The position numbers were made by a program, and so were the translations under genes. A model generated the notes under the pieces. The model worked only from the letters and a program-made list of their open reading frames with translations. It made no database searches and had not been told where the DNA came from. Positions 14,943-23,888 of a stretch of 64,000 nucleotides of DNA are shown in pieces; the first letter of the stretch is position 1; each line of letters starts with the position of its first letter. Location: NCBI RefSeq assembly GCF_001417735.1, contig NZ_BBUZ01000025.1, positions 186,001-250,000 on the forward strand, in the 5' to 3' direction. The stretch comes from Streptomyces sp. NBRC 110028 (lineage in GTDB: Bacteria > Actinomycetota > Actinomycetes > Streptomycetales > Streptomycetaceae).

Positions 14943-15524
14943 ATGACCACATTCGACGAACGCCGTGGCGCCGTCGCACGCCACACCGACTACCTGCCCC
15001 ACTACCGCGACAAGAACAGCAACAGCCGCGACCGCTGGCGCATCGCCTGGGGGCACCCCGGCTTCACCCATCACGCGCCGCCCGAACCCACCGCCGATCA
15101 CCAGCCCACCGTCCTCGTCCGCAACTGGGGCCGCCTCGCCCCGGACGGATCTGGCGACATCTGGACCTACCTCCACCGAGGTGCGTGCCTCGGCTGCACC
15201 TGGGAAGGCCCCGACCGCCGTCGAACTGACCAGGCCGTCGAAGACGCCCACGACCACACCCACGAGGGATGGCGCGACCTCCCGGCACTCCCCGAACGCC
15301 GAGGCCGGCACTGGACCACCCACGCCACGCACCTGTACCCGAAGGGGTGGTTCGACACAGGCGGGCCCGTGCGCACCATCCGCACAGGAATCGAGAAACG
15401 GCACCTGCCCGGCAAAGCGGCCGGAGGCGGCTACGACCTCGCCGTACAACCGCCAAGGACGGAGCATCGGACAGCGATCACCGAAACCCTGCTCCCGGAG
15501 TACCACGAGAGCGAGGCGGCGTGA
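14943..15524 (+). CDS. conserved actinomycete protein, DUF6349-like
   Basis: A 193-residue protein. WRIAWGHPGFTHHAPPEP near residue 35 and GACLGCTWEGP near residue 83 resemble, from memory, Streptomyces proteins labelled DUF6349; the molecular function is unknown. ATG 14943 follows GGAGAC at normal spacing. Its stop overlaps the GTG of the next, HTH-containing gene by 4 nt. Confidence 0.6.
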   Translation: MTTFDERRGAVARHTDYLPHYRDKNSNSRDRWRIAWGHPGFTHHAPPEPTADHQPTVLVRNWGRLAPDGSGDIWTYLHRGACLGCTWEGPDRRRTDQAVEDAHDHTHEGWRDLPALPERRGRHWTTHATHLYPKGWFDTGGPVRTIRTGIEKRHLPGKAAGGGYDLAVQPPRTEHRTAITETLLPEYHESEAA

Positions 15525-16045
15525 GCGACCCCAAGTCCGTCACGTGGCTCCGACCCGAGTACAAGGGACGCGAAGACGAACTGATCAACCTCGCCGCCGG
15601 AGCAGCCCTCGTCGGCGTCACTCGCTCCACCGTCAGCAACTGGGCCAAGCGCCACGCAACCTTCCCGGAGATCGTTTTGCTGACGGGTATCGGCGACAGG
15701 CGCGTGAAGTACATCCCCCGCGATGAGTTCCTGTCCTTCGCCCACGCACAGATGAACAAGGAACGCACGCCAGCCCGTAGACCGGTCGCCCGCCGGCCCA
15801 CGACCCTTCTGCGATCAGACGAGATTGCTCACTCCGAACGGCAGATAGCCAGGCTCACTGAGCTGGAGGCACGTCAAGCAAAGGCCCTCGCGCGCACCCA
15901 ACAGGCACTGAGGAAGCACCGCGAACGCCTCAGGCAGGCTCGGCAGGCGCTCGCTGCAGAGATCGCCGCAGTGCATCACCTCGAACAAACGGAAGGCGCA
16001 TCAGGCGTGGACTCCGCAACACCAGGAGGAAGCATCCCGGAGTGA
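15521..16045 (+). CDS. helix-turn-helix protein with C-terminal coiled coil
   Basis: A 174-residue protein. Residues 22-65 contain a likely HTH (AALVGVTRSTVSNWAKRH) followed by a strand reaching VKYIPRDEFLSFA, as in small DNA-binding proteins of the MerR/excisionase-like group. Residues about 100-155 are a Lys/Arg/Glu/Ala coiled coil. It is the last rightward gene of the element, so a regulator or recombination directionality factor is a fair guess, unproven. It is followed by a hairpin at 16074-16108. Confidence 0.65.
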   Translation: MSDPKSVTWLRPEYKGREDELINLAAGAALVGVTRSTVSNWAKRHATFPEIVLLTGIGDRRVKYIPRDEFLSFAHAQMNKERTPARRPVARRPTTLLRSDEIAHSERQIARLTELEARQAKALARTQQALRKHRERLRQARQALAAEIAAVHHLEQTEGASGVDSATPGGSIPE

Positions 16046-16073
16046 CCTCGCAACGAGGCTGCTCACCGCAGAC

Positions 16074-16108
16074 AGGGCCGCGCTCTCGGGTGCAGACGGC
16101 GCGGCCCT
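16074..16108 (+). terminator. hairpin at the end of the rightward gene run
   Basis: Perfect 10-bp arms AGGGCCGCGC (16074-16083) and GCGCGGCCCT (16099-16108), between the last rightward gene and the convergent 16173-17660 gene. There is no long T-tract. Confidence 0.5.
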
Positions 16109-16172
16109 GGCGCATCGGTCAGGAGTGCGACTAGCGATGCTCGCACTACACAAAGGCGAGGCACGCCTCCCC

Positions 16173-17660
16173 TCAGAAAGTGCTCCAAGCCGATGCGTGC
16201 GCCTCCGGACCGTAGGGACTCCACCCGTTGAGGTGCGGCTTGAGATCTTCCGGCTCGAACGTCAGCCCGGACGGCATGGTCGGTAGTTGTGTCAGCGGGT
16301 CGAGGGTCTCTGCGTAGTCGCGCGCCCACCGCAACCAGACACGAGCCGATTCGACGTCGACGTCCTCGTCCACCGCTACATTGATCCTGCGCTCCAGAGC
16401 GTCGCAGTACTGGCGGAGCGCATCCGCATCCTGCCACTGCCTTGCCTGCTCACGGAGAATCGTTGCGAAGCGAGCCTGAGCAGCCTTCTCTTTGGCGGTA
16501 GCCATGGCCGCTTCCCAGCTGATGCGGCGCTCTTCCTTCGCGCGTTCCTCATCCAGCTTCCTCTGCTGCTCCTCGACCGCGCGAGTCTCCAGTTCCCGGA
16601 GCACGATCCCGAGGACGTCCTCGAGTTTCGACCGCTTGCGGTCGCCCCAGTGGTGCTGCCTCTTGGACCGGCTGTACCCGATGTCCAGAGCGAGCTGCTG
16701 AGAGCGGTCTGGATCGGCAGACTGGGGAAACTCCTGCTTGATAGTGACGCAGCTGGTGAAGCCGTCGATAACGATCTCCAGCACCCCTTCCCGACAACTC
16801 GCGGGGAAGTACCGGCCGTTGTAATAGTGCGCTGAACGGTGGTCACGCTCAGGGACCCGCTGCTCGCGTACGTTGTATCCCCGGCGTTCCGCCTCTGCTG
16901 CGAGCCCTTGCAGCAGCAGCAAAGCACGGCGACGCAGAGAGGGCGGCATAAGAAGCCGGCGCTCGCTGTCTCGCAAGGCCGCCACGACGCGGTGCGGCGA
17001 GCGCAACTGCCCGGGGACTGAAACCCGCGGGTTCTCCTCTGGGGACCTCCGCCCAGAGTTGGCATGTGGGCCGTCTACCAACGAGATTTGCAGATCACGG
17101 CCCGCGTTCCACAGTCGCTGCTTCTCGATGCGCTTGCCCGCCGGCGCGAGTTTGTGCCGCTTGGCGAAGTCGATGACACGTCGCCACTCGGTGATCTCAT
17201 CCTCGTCAGGCTCTGATATGACCACATGGCGCTCGGCGACCAATCGTTCCACGAGCTTGGTCGCTTTTGCGCGGCGTGCGACGGGGATGGGCCTTTCGCT
17301 GTACGGCGTTGGCTGCTTCTTATGGGTGGTCGCCGGCTTGCTCCCATGAGCTGTCGCCGTTGTCGTGGAGCCGCGGACCCTGCCCTTCGCCACGGTAACC
17401 GGTGGCTTCGACTCACCAGCAGCCGTGCGCCCGTGTGCCGGATGCTCCGGATGATGACCGTGCTGCAGGTAGAACCGCCCTGCCTCAGTAACTTCCGCCC
17501 GCCAGCCGCCACCCCGGCGGCTCACCGTCACGAGACCCCGATCGCGCAGCGCATAGGTTGACCGCCGCATGCCCGGATCCTGAGCGCCGGGATCCTCGTC
17601 GGCAGCAAGTTTCCTGAGGAGCGTGAGTTGTCGATCGTTCAACGCTTTCCAGCGGTGCAT
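16173..17660 (-). CDS. large conserved-type protein with winged-helix N-terminus and charged coiled coil
   Basis: A 495-residue protein and the only leftward gene of the element. The N-terminal 70 residues look like a winged helix (LTLLRKLAADED..., RRSTYALRDRGLVTVSRR). A basic linker follows, then a mixed central region. Residues about 355-410 form a coiled coil (EEQQRKLDEERAKEERR). I do not recognise a family or catalytic motif. It lies next to the att-like tRNA fragment, the position often held by integrase or regulators, but no recombinase motif (R...HxxR...Y or a serine catalytic region) is visible. Four ACAAG repeats occupy the leader just before its ATG, and no clear Shine-Dalgarno site is present. 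Confidence 0.7.
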   Translation of the reverse strand: MHRWKALNDRQLTLLRKLAADEDPGAQDPGMRRSTYALRDRGLVTVSRRGGGWRAEVTEAGRFYLQHGHHPEHPAHGRTAAGESKPPVTVAKGRVRGSTTTATAHGSKPATTHKKQPTPYSERPIPVARRAKATKLVERLVAERHVVISEPDEDEITEWRRVIDFAKRHKLAPAGKRIEKQRLWNAGRDLQISLVDGPHANSGRRSPEENPRVSVPGQLRSPHRVVAALRDSERRLLMPPSLRRRALLLLQGLAAEAERRGYNVREQRVPERDHRSAHYYNGRYFPASCREGVLEIVIDGFTSCVTIKQEFPQSADPDRSQQLALDIGYSRSKRQHHWGDRKRSKLEDVLGIVLRELETRAVEEQQRKLDEERAKEERRISWEAAMATAKEKAAQARFATILREQARQWQDADALRQYCDALERRINVAVDEDVDVESARVWLRWARDYAETLDPLTQLPTMPSGLTFEPEDLKPHLNGWSPYGPEAHASAWSTF

Positions 17661-17663
17661 GGG

Positions 17664-17696
17664 ACAAGTTCACAAGGAAACAAGGCGGGTCACAAG
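17664..17696. repeat. four ACAAG direct repeats ahead of the 17660 start
   Basis: ACAAG occurs at 17664, 17672, 17680 and 17692 (spacing 8, 8 and 12), immediately upstream of the leftward gene. It could be an operator for its winged-helix product. Confidence 0.35.
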
Positions 17697-18104
17697 TGGC
17701 CGTCGATGCCCTCGACCAGCGTGTCAGCACGCAGCCGGGCGGACATGCTCGCCCTGCTCGGGGCCGACTTCGGTACGCTTGTCCGCAGGCGGCTGACCAG
17801 TAGAAACGCCGTATGGCTCCACCCCCGGGCGAAGGGGGCGGAGTCCCTTCCGTCTGTAAGGCACTCCGCTGCGTGAGAGTTCGAGACCTCGTCTTCCCCC
17901 ACGCTCAACCTGCATTGATCCAGCTGACGTCCCCAAGCGCCTCCTCCCAGAAGGCTCTCGGGAGACCGCCAGTGGACACGCAGTGGACGGAAGGACCCGG
18001 AAGGATCAGGAAGGCCGGCGCAGAGCCAGAACGGCGAGGTGCGTCTGACCTGCGGTTATAGGAAGATCGAGGCAAGAGTGGGGCCGGATCGGAAGATCAG
18101 AAAA
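17697..18104. other. gene-free stretch between the last element gene and the att-like site
   Basis: About 400 bp with only short overlapping frames and no recognisable product. This is where integrase binding arms would be expected if the tRNA fragment is an att site. Confidence 0.4.
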
Positions 18105-18152
18105 GGACTCATAATCCGTCGGCCGTGGGTTCGAGTCCCACCCGCCCCACCA
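18105..18152 (+). other. att-like site: 3' half of a CAU-anticodon tRNA
   Basis: The sequence runs from GGACTCATAATCC (anticodon CAT) through the T-arm GTGGGTTCGAGTCCCAC to the acceptor CCGCCCCACCA. The upstream 5' acceptor strand and a D-arm with GG loop are absent, so it is not a functional tRNA gene. Duplicated tRNA 3' ends of about 45-50 bp are the usual attachment cores of actinobacterial integrative elements and phages. This should be the distal att, with the intact tRNA at the left end outside the window. Confidence 0.75.
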
Positions 18153-18706
18153 GGCAGGTCTGTGACCTGCGGAAACATCTCAGCGGGCGTGCGGATGCAG
18201 AACGTTGGTCCAACGGATTGAATCCGCTGCTCGCGACTTCGATGATGGTTCCCTATCCGATGGTTGGCCCTCGTCTGACCTGCGCCGATGCATGTGTCCA
18301 TAGGTCCGTGCATCCCTTGGCGGGCTGTTTGTCCGGCTGCTGAGATCCCGAGTCGGGACGCTGATGGGACACAGGGATCAGGAACGGTCGGTGTTGGCCT
18401 CACAGGTCATGGCCGCGGACCCCCACTCCAGGCGATCGCCACCGAGCCCTCGACGACATCGGTCGACGTACTCGCGCAGGGCCGCGGACGACCTGTAGGA
18501 ACTCCGCCGATTCGCCGGTGGACAACGTACGTTGAAGGAGACGGCACGCCTTCGGCAGCGGATCACGAGTAACAATCTCGGCTCTCCCTGCTCGTACCGT
18601 ACTGGGGAAGGCCCGCTCCCTCGCAGTCTTCGACTCGGAGGCACCGAATCCGCTCGTCCGGTGCAGGGCGCGGGGCGCCCAGTGGCAACCGGAGTCCCTG
18701 AGCCGT
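18153..18706. other. gene-free region to the right of the att-like site
   Basis: About 550 bp with only short spurious frames. Nothing recognisable apart from the terminator that follows. Confidence 0.4.
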
Positions 18707-18748
18707 CCAGGCCGGGGTGGGGCGTGGAGGCGGGCCACCCCGGCCTGG
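18707..18748 (-). terminator. terminator of the leftward DUF418 gene
   Basis: Perfect 14-bp arms CCAGGCCGGGGTGG (18707-18720) and CCACCCCGGCCTGG (18735-18748), directly after the stop at 18751. Confidence 0.75.
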
Positions 18749-18750
18749 GC

Positions 18751-20019
18751 TCATCGGATGTGCTTCGCCGGCTTGGTGGCGGCGTTGAGCAGGTACTCCA
18801 GGGGGCCGCGGCGGAAGGAGCGGGACCAGATCGCGGCGAACAGGGTGGCTCCGAGGATGAACATGAGCAGCGGTACCCATGATTGCTGAATGCTGGTCCC
18901 GGCTGGCAGGGACAGCGCGGACTGTGCGATGAAGTGGCCGACGTAGGCGGTCAGGGACATGGTGCCCACGGCGATGACCGGTTTCGCCAGGCGGCGCAGT
19001 CGCGGCAGGCGGTCCATCGCCACCGTCGCGCCCACGATCAGGAGGATCGCGACTCCGACGCTGCCGATGATGTCGAATGTGGTGCCGCTGTGCGGCCCGG
19101 CCGTCAGGAGCGACGACGCCGGCATATCGGGGAACGACCCACCGTCCAGGGGTACCGACCCGCTGTCGAGGGGCAGTGATCCGGAGCTGCCGGACGACGG
19201 CCCGTCTTCCGCCATGCTCCGCAACGCGTCCTTGCCGGCGAGCAGCAACGACATGCCGTACGCGGCCACCGTGAGGGTGGCACCGAGCGCGGCCAGGCGC
19301 CGCTGGACAGTGCCGGAGGACAGGTCGAGGCGGCCCAGCGCCATGCCCGCGATCACGAACGATATCCACGTGAGCGCCGGGTAGAAGCCGGTGAGCAGCA
19401 GATCGAGCACTCCCACGTCGCTGAGCCGGTGGAGCGGGTCGTAGGCGTTGATGCTCTGCCGGACCGGGTCGGTCAGCAGCGCGTTCAGGGCGAACGCCAG
19501 CTGCGGTGTGACGAGGGCGAGCGCGGCCGCGGTGATCGCGAGTGTCCTGGCGCGCAATCGCACCAAGGGCAGGGCGAGCAGGAAGTAGACCCCGTAGAAG
19601 CCGAGGATGATCACTCCCCCGTACTCCATCGCCATCGCGGTGCCCAGCGCCAGCAGGACCACGGCGCGGATCGCGATCCGCGCTTTCGCCTGCCGGCCGG
19701 CCAGGCCGGTCTTCGGCTCCCGGCGGCCGGCGATCAGCATCAGTGAGAACCCGGCGAGGGTGGCGAACAGGACCGACGAGTGACCGTCCGCCAGGTACCG
19801 GATCCAGCTGGCGACGCCGTCCGTGGCCGACAGCGGGGGGCCGATGTGCACGACGTACATGCCGAACACCGCCAGCGCGCGGGCCAGGTCCACCCCGACG
19901 AGGCGTCCCATCGAGGGACCGGGCGAGGCCGGCACGGCGGACTCGGGCGGGGTCCGGGGCTGCGGAGGCGGGTTCTCCTGGGGAGCTGACGTCTCCTGCG
20001 GCGGCTGCGACTTTGTCAT
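18751..20019 (-). CDS. DUF418 integral membrane protein (first paralogue)
   Basis: A 422-residue multi-span membrane protein. After a Pro-rich cytoplasmic N-terminus, the segment GVDLARALAVFGMYVVHIGP opens the DUF418/DUF1624-type fold; KPVIAVGTMSLTAYVGHFI and RSFRRGPLEYLLN are the typical C-terminal DUF418 motifs. A low-complexity Gly/Ser/Pro loop (about 265-300) lies outside the membrane spans. Family members are thought to transport or modify membrane-associated compounds, but no substrate is established. A second, similar DUF418 gene lies at 22528-23739 on the other strand, with a two-component system between them. Confidence 0.85.
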   Translation of the reverse strand: MTKSQPPQETSAPQENPPPQPRTPPESAVPASPGPSMGRLVGVDLARALAVFGMYVVHIGPPLSATDGVASWIRYLADGHSSVLFATLAGFSLMLIAGRREPKTGLAGRQAKARIAIRAVVLLALGTAMAMEYGGVIILGFYGVYFLLALPLVRLRARTLAITAAALALVTPQLAFALNALLTDPVRQSINAYDPLHRLSDVGVLDLLLTGFYPALTWISFVIAGMALGRLDLSSGTVQRRLAALGATLTVAAYGMSLLLAGKDALRSMAEDGPSSGSSGSLPLDSGSVPLDGGSFPDMPASSLLTAGPHSGTTFDIIGSVGVAILLIVGATVAMDRLPRLRRLAKPVIAVGTMSLTAYVGHFIAQSALSLPAGTSIQQSWVPLLMFILGATLFAAIWSRSFRRGPLEYLLNAATKPAKHIR

Positions 20020-20515
20020 ACGGAGAATCTCGCGTGGACGTCAGGGGGCGGACCATCCGGCAGCCTTCGGCAACGGCCCCGCCGATCGGCGGGTACCGCC
20101 CTGCCGACCGGCGGCGTCTCGTCCCCGGCCGGTCCGGTGCGACCGGACGGCTGTCTTCTTCAGCCACTTGGCGGCGCTCCTGGGAATGGCCGTCGCATTG
20201 GTCAGCACATTGCTGAAGTGACGCGGCGACTTGTCACAGATACCGGTGAGGAGGGCGTGACCGATGTCGCTGAATCGCATATCGGCCCTGTCCGGCCTTC
20301 GTCAGGCAACTGACGGAGGCCGGGGGCCGTCTGCGAGCCCGCGTACGAGATCCACGTCGATGAGCCGACCGGCCGAGGACATCCAGCCACCACCACGGCA
20401 TGTGGTCACGTCCGCGGACGGACCGTCGGCAAGCTCCCGCGTCGGCAAGCTCCCGTCGTGCCGTGAGCCGGCACCACCCGACGGGTCAGCATGAGGTGGC
20501 GAGCCGTGGCCAGCA
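20020..20515. other. gene-free region between DUF418 and the histidine kinase terminator
   Basis: About 500 bp. It should hold the promoter of the leftward DUF418 gene. No convincing gene or repeat is seen. Confidence 0.4.
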
Positions 20516-20541
20516 GCCGGGCGGCGACTGGGCCGCCCGGC
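20516..20541 (-). terminator. terminator of the two-component operon
   Basis: Perfect 10-bp arms GCCGGGCGGC (20516-20525) and GCCGCCCGGC (20532-20541), just beyond the kinase stop at 20553. Confidence 0.65.
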
Positions 20542-20552
20542 CGCCCGGCCGG

Positions 20553-21671
20553 TCAGTCCGCGCTGAGGGGAATCCGCAGCCGCACCCGGTAGCCGCCCTC
20601 CGCGGTCGGGCCCGCTTCCAGGTCGCCGTGCAGGATCTCGGCCCGTTCCCGCAGGCCCACCAAGCCCTGCTGCGAACCGGGGAGGGAGAGGGAGGGACGC
20701 GTGGGCGGGGTGTTGGTGACGGTCACTCCGACGTCGCCGCCGTCCTGCCACAGCTCGACGCAAGCGGTGGCGCCGGGTGCGTGCTTGCGGGTGTTGGTCA
20801 GCGCCTCCTGGACCGTGCGGTAGAGGGCCCGTTGCGCGGGTGTGCCCACGGTGGGCGGCAGCTCACCCGTCAGCTCCGCTTGTGTGCCGCTGGATTCCAC
20901 CAGTTTGCGCAGGTCGGCCAGGGTGGGCTGAGGAGTCAGCTCGGTTGTGTGGCCGCCGGAGGCGCGCAGCAGCGTGACCATGGTGCGCAGTTCGTCGAGC
21001 GTGGTGACGCTCAGCGAACGGATCGTGCGGGCGGCATCCCTGGCGTCCGCGTCCTTGGTGGCGACCTGCAGGGCTCCGGCCCGTACGGCGATCAGGCCGA
21101 CCTGGTGGGAGACCACGTCGTGCATCTCACGGGCCAGCTGGGCGCGTTCGCGGGCGAGCACCGCCTGGGCGTGCAGTGCCCGTTCGTGTTCCCTGGCCTC
21201 CTCGATCTCGACAAGCTGCCGCGCCAAGACCCGATGCGTCTGGAGAAGTTGTGCGATGAGGACCGGTGCGGCGGCGGTCGCCAGGCTGTACACGAAGGTG
21301 ATCAGCGTCATGGTCCGGCCAACCTCGGTGAGGCCGGCCAGGGGCCACGGAGTGCTGTTCGCGACGGCGGTCAGGGCGACGCACACCGCGAGGAGAGGAC
21401 GGTTCCGGGAGCGTTCGGCCAGCGTGAACAGCGCCGCGAGCGGAGCGACGGCGACGGGCTGCGTCAGCGCGATGGGCAGGGTTAGCAGGAACACGCCGAG
21501 CGGGAACCTGCGCCGGAAGGCCAACGCGGCACAGCCGAGCGTGGCCAGCGCGACGCCGAGGCGCGTGTCGTCCCACAGGTTCAGCCGCAGGTCCACGGCC
21601 GCTGCCCCCACCAGGACGAGGTCGACGAACGGCGCGGGCACACGCTCCCACAGCGCGCGGGCGCCATTCAT
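20553..21671 (-). CDS. sensor histidine kinase, NarL/DesK type
   Basis: A 372-residue kinase. Roughly the first 150 residues form several membrane spans with little outside loop. A helical linker leads to the dimerisation box REMHDVVSHQVGLI with the phospho-accepting His, as in HisKA_3 kinases, and an ATPase domain includes VQEALTNTRKHAPG (N-box) and QGLVGLRERAEILHG (G-box). The ATG overlaps the stop of the response-regulator gene (4 nt), so the pair is cotranscribed and coupled. Such kinases often sense membrane or cell-wall stress. The two flanking DUF418 genes are plausible targets. Confidence 0.92.
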   Translation of the reverse strand: MNGARALWERVPAPFVDLVLVGAAAVDLRLNLWDDTRLGVALATLGCAALAFRRRFPLGVFLLTLPIALTQPVAVAPLAALFTLAERSRNRPLLAVCVALTAVANSTPWPLAGLTEVGRTMTLITFVYSLATAAAPVLIAQLLQTHRVLARQLVEIEEAREHERALHAQAVLARERAQLAREMHDVVSHQVGLIAVRAGALQVATKDADARDAARTIRSLSVTTLDELRTMVTLLRASGGHTTELTPQPTLADLRKLVESSGTQAELTGELPPTVGTPAQRALYRTVQEALTNTRKHAPGATACVELWQDGGDVGVTVTNTPPTRPSLSLPGSQQGLVGLRERAEILHGDLEAGPTAEGGYRVRLRIPLSAD

Positions 21672-22363
21672 CGCCCGGCCCCCGACCGCGGGTGCTCGTC
21701 GAGCAGTCCGGACCGCTGCGCCAGCAGCGCGGCCTGCACCCGGCTCGTCACCCGTAGCTTCGTGAGGATCGCGCTGACGTGGTCCTTGACCGTGCCGGCA
21801 CTCAGGTGGATGCGCGCCCCGATGCCGGCGTTCGACAGGCCCTCCGCCACCAGGACCAGGATGTCGCGCTCGCGGGCGGTGAGCAGCCGGACGCGGGCCG
21901 CCTTCTCGTCGACGGCGGCCTCGGTGCCGGGGTGGCTGTGCAGCAGGGTTCGCGACGCCTTGGGGGAGAGCACCACGCCGCCGACGGCCAGGGTGCGCAC
22001 CAGGTGGGCGAGCTGCTCCGGCTCGGTGTCCTTGAGCAGGAAACCGGCCGCGCCGGAGTGCAGCGCGGTCAGGATGTACTCGTCGGCGTCGAACGTCGTC
22101 AGCATCGCCACTACCGGCGGATCCGGCATCGTTCGCAGCTCGCGCAGGACGGTGAGCCCGTCGACGTCCGGCATCCGTATGTCCAGCAGCACCACGTCGG
22201 GCCGCTCCCGGCGGACGGTTTCCACGGCCTCGCCCCCGCTCGTGGTCGCGACGACCTGGATGTCCTCGGACGCGCCCAGAATGAGTTCGAAGCCCGAGCG
22301 GATCAGTGCCTCGTCGTCCACCACCACTACCCGGATCACGCGCTGCGCCTCACCTTCGTTCAT
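21668..22363 (-). CDS. LuxR/NarL-family response regulator
   Basis: A 231-residue partner of the adjacent kinase. The receiver domain begins VIRVVVVDDEALIRSGFE, with the phosphorylated Asp in VVLLDIRMPDVDG and a Lys in FLLKDTEPEQL. The C-terminal LuxR HTH is LTARERDILVLVAEGLSNAG...GTVKDHVSAILTKL. The start is set at ATG 22363, directly before the receiver fold. It is divergent from the second DUF418 gene (22528), so the 165-bp gap is a likely target promoter. Confidence 0.92.
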   Translation of the reverse strand: MNEGEAQRVIRVVVVDDEALIRSGFELILGASEDIQVVATTSGGEAVETVRRERPDVVLLDIRMPDVDGLTVLRELRTMPDPPVVAMLTTFDADEYILTALHSGAAGFLLKDTEPEQLAHLVRTLAVGGVVLSPKASRTLLHSHPGTEAAVDEKAARVRLLTARERDILVLVAEGLSNAGIGARIHLSAGTVKDHVSAILTKLRVTSRVQAALLAQRSGLLDEHPRSGAGR

Positions 22364-22527
22364 GCCGTCCGGCCCATGCCGACTCGACCCTAAAGCCATG
22401 CAGGGCCCCGGCGGCCCGACGAGCGGCAGCTCCAGCCACACGGCAGGGCAGCACCCTCCAGTCGGCAGGGAGACCCCAGCCTTCTGCCGGATACTCCGTG
22501 ATCAGCGCGGTCTCCAGCCTGAGGGGC

Positions 22528-23739
22528 ATGACACATCACGCGGACTCCCCGCCGACCGCACCGCCCCCTGCACGCGAGCGCGGTGAGCCCTCGACGGGCG
22601 CGCCCGGCGTGGGCCGACTGATCGGGCTGGACCTGGCCCGCGGCCTGGCCGTCTTCGGCATGTACGCGGTCCACGTGGGGCCCGCCCCGAGCCAGGGCGG
22701 TGTCATCGGCTTCCTGATGGAGCTGGCGCAAGGACGCTCCTCCGCCCTGTTCGCCGTCCTGGCCGGCTTCGCGGTCGCTCTCATCACCGGGCGTCGCAGG
22801 CCGAAGACAGGCCTGGCCGGCCGCCAGGCCGTCGCCAAGGTCGTCATCAGGGCCGTCATCCTGTTGGTCCTCGGCACCGCCCTGACCATGACCGGCACCC
22901 CGGTCGTCCCGATCCTCGCCTTCTACGGACTGTTCTTCCTGCTCGTGTTGCCGCTGTACCGGCTGGGCGCCAAGCCGCTGGCGATGATCGCCGCAGGATG
23001 GGCCCTGGTGGGCCCGCAACTGCTGTACCTGTTGAAGCCGGTGGTCGGCGGCCGTGAATTCCCCACCGTCGGCCAGGCCGACGGCATCGTCTCGCTGCTC
23101 TTCACCGGTGGCTATCCGGCCCTGACCTGGGTCCCGTTCGTCATCGCCGGTATGGCTGTCGCCCGCTTCGACCTGGCAGCCACGGCTGTCCGGATACGCC
23201 TCGCCCTCACCGGCGTCGCCCTTGCCGTCACCGGCTATGGCGGCTCCTGGCTGGCGCTGCGTCTCGTGCCCGGTGCCGCAGAAGCCATCCGGGAAGCTGC
23301 AGGGGGACCGGGCGTGCCGTCCATGCCGTCCATGTCGTCCGCGTCGCCCGGCAGCGATGGCATCTTCGGCGACACCTCCGCCGGGATGCTGGTCGCCTCC
23401 CCGCACAGCGAGGCGACCCTGTCCATCGTGGGCCACACCGGTGTGGCGATCCTGGTGATCACCGCGTGTCTGGCCGCCATGGACGCCTTCCCCCGGCTGC
23501 GCCGCTTGGCCAAGCCCGTCATCGCGGTCGGCTCGATGTCACTGACGGCGTACGTCTACCACATCGTCGCCATCTGGCTCCTGGATACCGAGGAACTGGC
23601 CGTCCCGCCGCTGTACGTCCTGCTTGGTTTCATTGCGTCCGTCACCGTCCTCGCCACCCTCTGGTCCCGCTTCTTCCAGCGAGGGCCGCTGGAATGGCTG
23701 ATGGGCAGGGCGACCGGGATCGCCCGACGCATTCGATGA
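22528..23739 (+). CDS. DUF418 integral membrane protein (second paralogue)
   Basis: A 403-residue membrane protein closely similar to the product of 18751-20019: GLDLARGLAVFGMYAVHVGP at the start, KPVIAVGSMSLTAYVYHIV and RFFQRGPLEWLMG at the end. It has a comparable Ser/Met/Pro-rich loop around residues 260-290. ATG 22528 is preceded by GAGGGG. It is divergently transcribed from the response regulator, suggesting control by it. Confidence 0.85.
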   Translation: MTHHADSPPTAPPPARERGEPSTGAPGVGRLIGLDLARGLAVFGMYAVHVGPAPSQGGVIGFLMELAQGRSSALFAVLAGFAVALITGRRRPKTGLAGRQAVAKVVIRAVILLVLGTALTMTGTPVVPILAFYGLFFLLVLPLYRLGAKPLAMIAAGWALVGPQLLYLLKPVVGGREFPTVGQADGIVSLLFTGGYPALTWVPFVIAGMAVARFDLAATAVRIRLALTGVALAVTGYGGSWLALRLVPGAAEAIREAAGGPGVPSMPSMSSASPGSDGIFGDTSAGMLVASPHSEATLSIVGHTGVAILVITACLAAMDAFPRLRRLAKPVIAVGSMSLTAYVYHIVAIWLLDTEELAVPPLYVLLGFIASVTVLATLWSRFFQRGPLEWLMGRATGIARRIR

Positions 23740-23888
23740 GAGCCATCCGAAGCGGCACGGGCCGCGAGATCCCGTCCCTGTCCCCTCGTTGCCCCATTAC
23801 GTAGATCACTCCGGCTGGCCCGCCACGGACTGGGGCGTGATCCGGTCGGGCGCAAGCGCAGGCGCTCCTTGGAGGCCAGCTCGCCCGC

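Noticed and set aside
16173..17660. Integrase of the element
   Set aside because: The position next to the att-like site fits, but no tyrosine or serine recombinase catalytic motif can be found in the 495 residues.
18079..18152. A complete tRNA gene ending at 18152
   Set aside because: The 5' sequence GGGGCCG pairs imperfectly with the acceptor strand, there is no D-arm with a GG loop, and the anticodon stem has only three sound pairs.
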